NCBI GenBank assembly: GCA_030704615.1
Contig: CM060732.1
Coordinates: 39,785,053 to 39,849,052 of the forward strand
DNA length: 64,000 nt
Reading direction: 5' to 3'
DNA from: Takakia lepidozioides
Lineage: Eukaryota > Streptophyta > Takakiopsida > Takakiales > Takakiaceae
Position numbers and translations under genes: made by a program. Shown piece after piece: positions 55,415-64,000 of this stretch. Every line of letters starts with the position of its first letter. Positions within the stretch are counted from its first letter, which is position 1. Below the pieces are notes generated by a model, which made no database searches, was not told the DNA's origin, and worked only from the letters and a program-made list of their open reading frames with translations.

Positions 55415-58400
55415 TCATAAAAGCCGCAATCTGTTGTAGTGTGCCGCAGGGTGCAACATTCCAGCCGCACTTTTCGCCAGGATATCAACGAGCTGCCCTC
55501 TGCACATATGAAGAGCAGATCGGGCATGTGCCTCCAGGTATTTGTCATCACCTACAATGCGAAGTATGTCCGCAAATTCTTGTTCCAATGAGGCTGAGAC
55601 CTGCAGAGGTGCCTCGTCATAGGGGAAGTCGTCCAGAGGATGTCTTTCCATGAACTGATTGGATTCGTCGATGCCGCCGGCACCATTGCCCAAGAGCAAG
55701 TTAGGTAATCCTCCATGAATGGTTCCCAGCGCCGTGCCACAAGCATGCACAAGGAGGCCATCCTGCAGGTCAGGGTGAAGCATCTTCAGGACACGGACCT
55801 GATGCTTGCATAAGTTTCCCTTCATTGCCCATGGGCACGTGCAACAACCCCAATCGCAATCAGGATTGTAAACAATGTATGTTGTGCCGGGGTGGTTGCT
55901 GCTGAGAACGTAGGCTGGTTCACCAGGACCCAAGGGAAGAGTAACACTCTCAGCAGGAATGTCTCATGCCGCAAGTATAGAACTGGATATGTACTTTTCG
56001 TGTTTGTCGTTTTTATGAACCCGTGGGTCTTCAAATGGATTGCGTACCAGTAGTGTGTTAGCACACGGCCAGTGAGTTCCCATATAAGCCAGTCCACTCT
56101 ACGACCACTCATCTTGCCTTTCCCCATGGCAAGTCTCGCCTTCAGATTTCCATGGTATGCCTCAATGCTTGCGTTTGTGTCTTGGCTCGCATGAGGGACA
56201 TTGCGGGCTGCTGTACACCACATTGCTATTTTGGGCTTCCAGTACTGTTCGATATAGTCAAGAAATTCATGTCCTTTCGGGTATTTTGACCTCATACGAC
56301 GGATTCTCCTTGCAACCCACCGAAGCGCTCTTTTCTCGTTGCGTGGTCCCCCTCTACAGTACATGAGGTCTCCCATATCCTTCAACAAGTTTACAGCGGT
56401 CACCGGATCCTTTGTTTTCTTGCATGATTGCTTCACCCATGCCTTGTGGACATGCCAAAGGCAGAGGAAAATGAGTACTCCTTCAAAAACACTTCTGCAC
56501 AACACACATGGTACACAGTAGAGTCTTGGGATCGGACTGCAATGGTGGACTGCCGGAGTGGACTGTAACAGCGACCTGTATCAGCGGGCAGAGCCACTGG
56601 ACTCGCCCAGTGGACAGTACAATGCCATGACGTTGATGTGTTGGAATAACCCCATTGGACTACCCAGTGGACTTCCCCTAGCTAGGACTGGGGCAGCGGA
56701 CTGCCCCAGGGACTGCCGAGTGGACTTGGCAGCGGACGGCCGACCCCAAGGACTGCTGAGTGGACTTGGCAGCGGACTGCTGAGCGGACTTGCCGGGGAC
56801 TGCCAGCGGACTTGCCAGGGGACTGATGATCGGACTTGACAGCGGACTACCAGTGGATTTGCCTAGCGAACAGCCATCGGCTTTTGCCACAGGAGTCTGC
56901 CAGTGGACTGTAGCAATGGACTGCTGCAGTGGACTTCGACAATGGACCGGTGTTGTGGACCAACAGACTTACCGAATAGCGTTGATTTCTGCTTCGGCAT
57001 CGTTCACAATGAAGGCATTGGGTCGCCAGCTCGGCAAATCTACGAGGAGTGAATCGCGCAAGGCTCTCATCCACGGAACCAGGTCTCTTGTCCGATTCCT
57101 CGCGGATAGGATATAGGCAACTGGTATACCGTTCAACCACTCGTCGAAGACCATCAACGTGTACAATGGGAACTGTTGGAATGCACAATGTAAGATGGTC
57201 AGAGCATGCAAATTCCGCTCAGTTCTGCACGAGAAGACTTCATAAGAGTGATGAGGTCTGCAGCGGTTCACAATGGGTCTGCCTCTCGGTCTTCCGCAAC
57301 GTACACAACCCTAAACATACAGAAAGGGTCAGCATACCAAATATTATGTGAATGTTGCATGGTACTATGCTATCATGCTCGTACAAATCCATGGAATCGT
57401 TCGAATAGTACATTGTCATGATTTGTCCCAAAGGTTGCATCACATGCAACGATACGGTCATGTCCTAGTTCTAGCATTCGTCGTTTTTGCCACGGAGTCT
57501 GTATGCCAATAGTGAATATCAAATCTCCATCAAAATGCTCGAATGTTGGCTCTAATTTCTCCTATTGATAGAAAAAAACGGACGCAGGATTCTGGTCTCT
57601 CCACATGCGCACACTCTCTGCATCATCGGCGTGCTTTTTGAAGGTTTGCCACGCACGTTTTTCGGCAAGGTTGCGAACATCTTGCTCCAACAAGAAATCA
57701 TCGCGGGTCCATGCATCGCCCAAGCCGGTGTTGTTCATCACGTGCTCTTTATGCTCCATCATGATTTGGGCGACCGACAGGCCTCGGCACAAACACTCGA
57801 CGACCCAGGCTGTCAATTCCTCGCTAATGTGTGGTGCATAGGCGTGGCGGGTGTTCCTGAACTCTGCGGACTTCCCATGCGAGGGTTTCCCTTGCGCATC
57901 TGTATGCTTCATGTTGTTGTAGTACATGAGGACACAGATGTCAGGGGCGAGATAGCATTGCTGGACCTTGAAACAACATTGGCAACCACGTTTGTAGGAC
58001 TCTCCATACTCCGACTTCTTTCTCCTTGGGCCTTTATGAGGGCAAGATGTTCCAGCACCCACAATAGGTCCTCCACACTTCTGTTTTGGATCCTCCACTA
58101 TTGCCTTGTTGGTGCGCTTGTCATCAGGACCGTAGCAGCATTGATACCTAGACAGAAAATTCTAAAATCGATATCCAACGACTTGAGGAAGCATAAAATC
58201 AGAGAACTCGTGAAACAAAAAATGGCAACAGACATGCAATGAAACGTCAAAAGGACTGAGGATGGTGCACACATAATACTTGACATAAATGTGTTGGCTC
58301 TGGGTGCTTTTCGCGAGCCGGGTTCCACTTTAGAATGGACATTCACCCAAAACTGAGTGGGATAGTCCTCCAAACTCTCCTCTCCCAGGATGAAGTCACC

Positions 58401-58595
58401 AACTCTATCCCAAGGTATGCAGGCCTTTTCAACATTCACTCGCACACCCATAAACCCATATTGCGTCTCACTCTTCCAATGGAGAACCTTCCTGTTGAAG
58501 GGTCCTGGTTTTGCTGTTTGCAAACATTGTCGAAGAGGCCGTATAAGCGGGCTTTCCGTGATCAGTATATCATCGGGTTTTTTTTCCACGTCCAT
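55415..58595 (-). pseudogene. Mutator-like (MULE) transposase with SWIM finger, broken
   Basis: Reads inward from the right TIR. The first exon is at about 58595 (MDVEKKPDDILITESP). A second exon has GCQCCFKVQQCYL and LLEQDVRNLAEKRAWQTF. An in-frame TAG follows VFFYQ at about 57562. The DDE core then has IVACDATFGTNHD (first Asp, about 57440), an exon 56973-57162 with MVFDEWLNGIPVAYILS and FIVNDAEAEINAI (second acidic site), and exon 56505 onward with LCLWHVHKAWVKQ and ASIEAYHGNLKARL. A one-base frame change near 55960 precedes the SWIM zinc finger CTCPWAMKGNLCKH. The TAG and frame change make it a pseudogene. Intron 56510-56970 is filled by ggactgcc-type repeats. Confidence 0.85.
56530..56970. 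repeat. Degenerate ggactgccagtggactt repeats
   Basis: About 25 partial units of ggact-g/t-yyragtggact words in a MULE transposase intron. They share the word content of the inner TIR (cagcggactggc) at 58.8 kb. Confidence 0.75.
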
Positions 58596-58741
58596 GCCCT
58601 ATACAGTACAAAGGACACGCTTCTGAACATGCAAGAAACGCGCCGCAGTACAAGACACGATCGACAATGTGCCAGGAGAACAGTGCGCACGTTCGCGGCT
58701 GCTGGCAAGTGGCAGGCGGAAGACATGCAGGTTTGAATTGC

Positions 58742-59092
58742 AGCCCTAAAAGTAGAGGGCTCGGATGGGTTATGGGAATGGACGGTGGCGATCCTGCGCC
58801 GTCATCGGACTGGATGGCAGGGGACTGGCCAGCGGACTGGCAGACTGCTGGGCAGCCGATTGGCCAGCAGCGGACTGGCGGACTGGAGGGCAGCGGACTC
58901 ATGGGCGGGGGACTGGCCGCGCGGCGGACGGGGGCGCGGGCGCGGTTGCGGTGCAGCCGCGCCCGCGGCTGGGCGACCGCGCGCAACGGCGGGCGTGGCG
59001 GGCGGGGTGCTGGGAGCCGGGCGTCCGTGTGCGGGGCCCACCGGCCACATTGCACGTGCCCATTGAAGACCCTATTATCTTAAAATGAGAGG
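58742..59092 (-). repeat. Right terminal inverted repeat, GC-rich
   Basis: Reverse complement of the left TIR (34096-34478), 30 bp shorter through small gaps. CACGTG at 59053-59058. The transposase start lies just inside it. Confidence 0.9.
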
Positions 59093-59124
59093 CGGATGTG
59101 TTAGACCAGATTATAAAAAAATAT

Positions 59125-59780
59125 AAAAAAATATTGCACTTGCTATTATTTATGTGTATCCCATGAGTTCAAGAAGATTATGAGTAACATATGCATAGGA
59201 TGGATGCATAGGAATTGTGATAAAGAACAATTGGATCTAATAACATGTGTGCACGTATACTCTATAGTTTTCTAGTTTGTTCGTAATACTTGGAATTTTT
59301 GTATTGACAGATATGCAATGAAATATTTTTAACTAAACAAAATTACAAATATGTGACAGATCCAATTAAAGTCTATTCTATAACAGCCTTCTTAAATGCA
59401 TATAAAATATCACAATACCCTGTTCATTCTTATTCTAAAATTTAAAATTTATTTTAAAATACAGATAAGAATTCATAATTTAATATTCACTCATACATGC
59501 ACTTGCTATTATTATATAGATCATTTATGTGTATCCCATGAATTCAAGAAGATTATGAGTAACCTATGCATAGGATGGATGCATAGGAATTGTGATAAAG
59601 AACATTTGGATCTAATAACATGTGTGGACGTATACTCTATAGTTTTCTAGTTTGTTCTTAATACTTGGAATTTTTGTATTGACAGATATGCAATGAAATA
59701 TTTTGTGTATTAAAAATAATTACAAATATGTGACAGATCGAATTAAAATCTATCCTATAACAGCCTTTTTAAATGCATAT
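59125..59780. repeat. AT-rich tandem repeat, period about 375 bp
   Basis: aagaagattatgagtaac at 59171 recurs at 59546, with about 90% similarity by eye over the unit. The same family is at 33737-34095 on the other side of the large element, and its next partial unit forms the left arm of the palindrome. Confidence 0.85.
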
Positions 59781-60112
59781 CAAATATCACAATTCCCTGT
59801 TCATTCTTACATGTATCTTTTATTATTATATTGATCATTTATGTGTACAAATTTTTTCATTGTCGTGCAATAAGTTGTTTTAAATATAAAAAAATCACAT
59901 GGATTTGGGAGATCAAATTGAAAAAATGAATAACAAATATGCATATTAAAATGATATTTGTTATTCATTTTTTCAATTTGATCTCCCAAATCCATGTGAT
60001 TTTTTATATTTAAAACAACTTATTGCACGACAATGAAAAAATTTGTACACATAAATGATCAATATAATAATAAAAGATACATGTAAGAATGAACAGGGAA
60101 TTGTGATATTTG
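59781..60112. repeat. 332-bp near-perfect palindrome
   Basis: Left arm 59781-59940 and right arm 59954-60112 are reverse complements with essentially one 1-bp length difference in an A run. The spacer gcatattaaaatg is 13 bp. The left arm is the end of the 375-bp AT-rich unit, so the palindrome is an inverted duplication of that unit. Confidence 0.95.
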
Positions 60113-61834
60113 CATATTCAATATTCAATCTAACAGGCACCTCCTATTATTATATAAATCATTTATGTGCACTAAGTGACCTATACAACTGAGTGTTCTG
60201 AGTGTTCTGAGTGACCTATACATAGGCTGCACGATTTAGAGATGATGTATAGATATATAGTCATGGCATTTCTGTACTTTAATACTTATAAATGTTTGAA
60301 ATATTGTGTTCATAAAACTTAGAATGTTCTCATATAGCATCATTTATAAATAGGTATAAGATTTAATAATTTAATTTTTATTTCTACAATGTACATGACA
60401 CATGTACCCCCCAATATTATGTAGGTCATTTATAACAAGTATATCATATAACCAAGATGAAGTACTTATACAATCATAAAATATATATATATGTATACAT
60501 ATTGCAAATGACAACATGTCACTTGTCAAATATTGTGTGCTTTTTCTTCATGGAGTTATTGTCTCCTCCACTAGACTACACAAAGTAATGCCCACCCACC
60601 TAAATCCCAAAAACAATGTTTCTTTGCACATAGAAGTACTAAAACCCAAAAGTAAATGAATGGGCGGGGTCTACCTATATCAGATGGCTAGGAATGACGT
60701 ACAGTTCAATTTAAAAACTCTTCTTCAATTAGTGTTACATTATGGCCCTGTTTAGGTTAATTTTTTCCTCTATCTTTTTAATTTGAGTAACTCGACCTTT
60801 GTCCCGTTTGGATGGAGTTGCATCCGATTGATGCATCTTGAGTTCTCGTGTTGTCTGGACATGTCGCCGCTCTCTAGCACTTATGGAAAAGCTGTTGTAA
60901 GCGTGTCCAATCCCATAAAAGATCCACCGACCACAATAGCTTTGCACATGATTTTTGTTTATATGTTTGTTAAAGGAGATAAAACGAGGGATATGTGTTT
61001 TGAATCTATTAGATTAGATATTTGAAAAGAGACAATCAATTCTTCTTCATGATTTCAACTCCTCGTGGGACCGGTGCAACATCCTTTGCATGTGACATTC
61101 TGATTCACACGCAGCTTGGTCCTCCAACTTTCTGGACGGCTAGAGGCTCTCATATTAATTTGTGGAATTCTTCTACACACCCGGCGACAAAATTAGGCAT
61201 CGTACAAATATGAACTGAAAACCACGCTGCAACGTGGCGGGTGGTAGTGAAAATGCATTTGAATTTTGAGCCATTACATAGGAAACACTTGATGTCTGTC
61301 ACCTAATCCATTACAATGAATTATTGAGGTTAATAATTCTTTGTCAAGAAAATAATTAAAAATATTTATGAATTCATTTCTTATGTATATAAAATATTAT
61401 ATAGCATCATTCATAAATACATACAAGACTTAACAAATTCAATTTACATAACGGCACCCAGTTCAACGTGGACAGGGAACTGGAATTTAAAGAAATTAAA
61501 TAGAAGGGAGCATAACATGGTACATTGGTTGCACTCTTTGAACTGGAAATTAACTGCGAAATCAGACCACACATGAGCCTATATACAGAAGATATTACGG
61601 TTTATTGTTATGGTGTTGTGCAGATTGAAGGGTTGATCTGGAGCTTGATGATAGGTGAAGAACCTACCTTGAATTCGAGGAAAAAACAACAGCTGTTAGT
61701 CCAAGAATCCGGAAGATGGCTAGGTTTGAAGAACCTGTCCCTATATTTCTACTTCACATCCCGGAGCATACTGGTATAGCCCTCACCAGCAGTAGTGTGG
61801 TCAAACAGCAGTTTCAAAACTCATTGCTTTTCTG
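60113..61834. other. AT-rich unassigned stretch
   Basis: No convincing gene. The phrase gtaccccccaat..tatgtaggtcatttataa...gtatatcatataacca occurs at 60408-60455 and again at 62514-62562, a dispersed direct repeat. Confidence 0.5.
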
Positions 61835-61904
61835 TTGATGAATCATGCATTTTGCTCTAAAGCCTGTGTGTACAGAAAGAGACAAAAAATGCACGATTCA
61901 TCAA
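61835..61904. repeat. Hairpin, 19-bp arms
   Basis: ttgatgaatcatgcatttt (61835-61853) pairs with 61886-61904 with one mismatch, leaving a 32-nt loop. It could be a short inverted repeat of a small element or a transcribed hairpin. Nothing else supports either. Confidence 0.6.
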
Positions 61905-64000
61905 AGTGATAGTAGTGTGCGCGGCCACCAGTCTTGCAAATTACAACCTTTTTGTACTATTTGATTCACAAAACTCCATTGGTTACCTGCCGACAAACTG
62001 CTCCATTCCAGGGAACTTCTACCAGCACCGTGCTCGGGATGCCCCAATCCGTGAAACTCCCTTCCTCGATGCCTTTGTAGAAGCGCAATGCACATGGTCG
62101 GCTGATATAAGTAGCTTCTCCCCAATGGCTTCAGAAAAGACCACCAGATCAAGGACCCAACGCTGATTCATGGCATCTCTGCCACTAATTGAAGGCATTT
62201 CTATTGTTCGGGTCCGTGCTCAAAAAATAATGCAGTATAAACAACAAATGACACACGATGATGGAGGACCCACCACTGAATGAAGGCATCTTTGCAGTTG
62301 GCCAGGTCTCTTCTCCAAAAAACATGCAGTTTAAAAACAAATGGCACACGATGATAGAGGTGCTTTGGATGATTCATGATGTCGGTTGATGGATGATGGA
62401 TGGATGGATGGATGGTCCATGGATGATCTCAGGTGATCATCATGATGTCGGTGCGTTGTATGATGCACATGCGCTGGATGAAAAATGTTGACAGTTAGGG
62501 CTTTTACAATGTACATGTACCCCCCAATTATATGTAGGTCATTTATAAGTATATCATATAACCAATAAGACCTTATATATAACCTCAGATAGCATAGGTT
62601 GTCAGAGTTGTAGACGTTGTATACAGGTATCATTAATATACAATAGACAATGGTAGCAATCATCGGCACCCTTGTTGCTTTGCCCATTCAAATTGGTCGG
62701 ATCACGTACCTAGCATCTTGGAGGTATGCCTGGCATGTTAGTTTTTCTCCTATGGATGATATATCTCACCTTGCTTGATCCATACATTCTTGTGTTTGAG
62801 GCATCTACATATTGAGCTACAAAGAAGTCATGATATCGACCATTCTTTATAATCATTGCCTTCTTGACTGTCACTATTGGCAGAGGAATCATGACAGTCT
62901 GTTGGTATGTTGAGATTAGTGATGGTGATTACAATAGTATCACATTTGCAGCTCCTTTCTCAAGAAATATTACAATTTGAACTAATGTGACGGTCACACT
63001 TTCTGCAATTAAATATACCTCTTACGCTCTGGAGCAGGAAGAATGAATCCCAACCTCACCAATAGGAGATTGCAGTCACAACTATGGCAGTTTAATAGAA
63101 AAAATCTTACACAATTAGGACGGATTGTATCATGTGGGATCAATGGCCATAAGGCTACTGCATGTACTAATGTGTGAAGAATTTCATCTACAAAGTGACT
63201 TCACCAGATAGTAACCTGTTAAGCGGTAAATCACTGATGGCACACAGGAAAGAAGGAAGATGACGTGCTGGATGGCATGATAAAGGATGGTCTGCATTAG
63301 TTTGGCATGAGAGTCTGTTCTGATTGTTGGATTTTGTAGTAGTTATCCATGGAAATTTTTCTCCAATCTGTTTCTGGCAAAGCAGACAAATGGAAGGGGA
63401 AATTCAGGGCAAATAATGAGGAGATGGGTTTCCGAGAAATGTAACATTGTAGAGTAGGGGCATCTTTGGAATAGGATGACAATGAGCTCAAGGCAATGCA
63501 TGCAGGCCGTATGGAGGCTCCTTTAATGGAAGAAAGCTGATTGATTCACAGTATCTTATAGTTGTTGGAAGCATCTCATTCAATAATTGTCTGAGACTGT
63601 CTTGCAAAATTCTACAATCCTAGTCATTGTGAAGGTATCTATGGATTTACTTGCAGTTTTTCCGAGATGCAGGTGCCTTGATGGGTGGTTGGTTGTTTTG
63701 TTTAGTGTTGGTATAGACTTGACGGTTGTTTTCATAGACTCTATGAAAACCATGGGGAGAAAAGGAAATCATTTTTTAATGTTCGCCCACGAGTATGTAG
63801 GGAATGTTGATTATTCCAAACTAGTAAACGGAGCAAGTCTTTACACTGAATAGAAGTGCATTGGAGCCTTTTGGAAAAGTCGGATTGTATTATGTCATAT
63901 TTTTCTTACAGGTAGAATAAGATATTCATCATGCCCAGTGGAAGGTGGAAGTTGGGTCTGTGGCCTAGAGAAAGTTTCAAATGAGATTTCGCGTCTAAAT
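61905..64000. other. Unassigned stretch to the window end
   Basis: Contains an imperfect tandem duplication (about 62193-62360, period about 85 bp, phrase caaatgrcacacgatgat) and a GATG microsatellite (62387-62416). Short open frames such as 63587-63853 have no clear family signature. Confidence 0.45.

Larger units (their letters stand above)
34096..59092. mobile_element. Very large Mutator-like element (about 25 kb) with long TIRs
   Basis: Inverted repeats 34096-34478 and 58742-59092 start with the same bases (cctctcattttaag) and stay similar, by eye near 85-90% with small gaps, for about 350 bp. The right end encodes a MULE transposase reading inward from within 150 bp of the TIR. The left half encodes a Ulp1-type protease reading inward, a pairing known from Kaonashi/KI-MULEs. 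The inside also holds an FCP1-like gene, a tnp2 transposase, a LINE and minisatellites. I found no clean 9-11 bp target duplication (left flank gaggtggt, right flank cggatgtg). Alternative: two inverted copies of a dispersed repeat around unrelated cargo. Confidence 0.7.

Noticed and set aside
63587-63853. Retroelement integrase fragment
   Set aside because: The phrase TVVFIDSMKTM faintly recalls gypsy integrases, but neighbouring zinc-finger or DDE residues are absent.
1-64000. tRNA genes
   Set aside because: I looked for B-box-like GGTTCGAATCC words with matching cloverleaf arms by eye and found none that fold.

Overview
The window is nuclear DNA of a land plant. The evidence is spliced genes with plant-type products (a plastid-type dihydroxy-acid dehydratase, cytosolic ribosomal protein uL13, a plant-type NMN adenylyltransferase, a DYW-class PPR editing factor, an OSB-type PDF-motif gene), long introns full of LINE debris, and Mutator, CACTA-type and PIF/Harbinger relics. 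The near-identical PLS triplets of the PPR protein suggest a seed-free lineage (moss, lycophyte or fern), but the species cannot be named from sequence alone.

Left part, 1-27 kb, is the host-gene region. On the minus strand a dihydroxy-acid dehydratase gene occupies 649-8811. Twelve phase-compatible exons are visible, and the C-terminal exons lie off the left edge. It is divergent from a complete five-exon RPL13A gene (9242-11722, 208 aa). Next come an intronless 860-aa PPR-DYW gene (minus), a decayed OSB-like gene with two PDF motifs (minus), a trihelix/Myb-like ORF (plus), a complete nine-exon NMN adenylyltransferase gene (plus, 19475-23740, 244 aa) and an intronless plastid-type sugar/proton symporter (minus). 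One LINE family has repeatedly landed in the introns of the dehydratase and NMNAT genes. One copy still has a perfect 17-bp target-site duplication.

Middle part, 27-34 kb, holds a dead PIF/Harbinger transposase, a 369-bp Harbinger-type MITE with TAA duplications, an unrecognised broken membrane-protein ORF, a decayed P-loop ORF and AT-rich repeat DNA.

Right part, 34.1-59.1 kb, is bounded by inverted GC-rich repeats of about 350-383 bp and looks like one very large (about 25 kb) Mutator-like element. It carries a MULE transposase with a SWIM finger reading inward from the right end, a Ulp1-type cysteine protease gene, an FCP1-like phosphatase-domain gene, a CACTA-type tnp2 transposase with DUF4216, minisatellites built on a CAGTCTG/CAGACTG word, and a cluster of 11 CACGTG boxes. 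Both transposases are broken, so the element is not autonomous now. It sits inside an AT-rich tandem repeat found on both sides. To its right is a 332-bp near-perfect palindrome made from that repeat, then AT-rich DNA without convincing genes to 64 kb.
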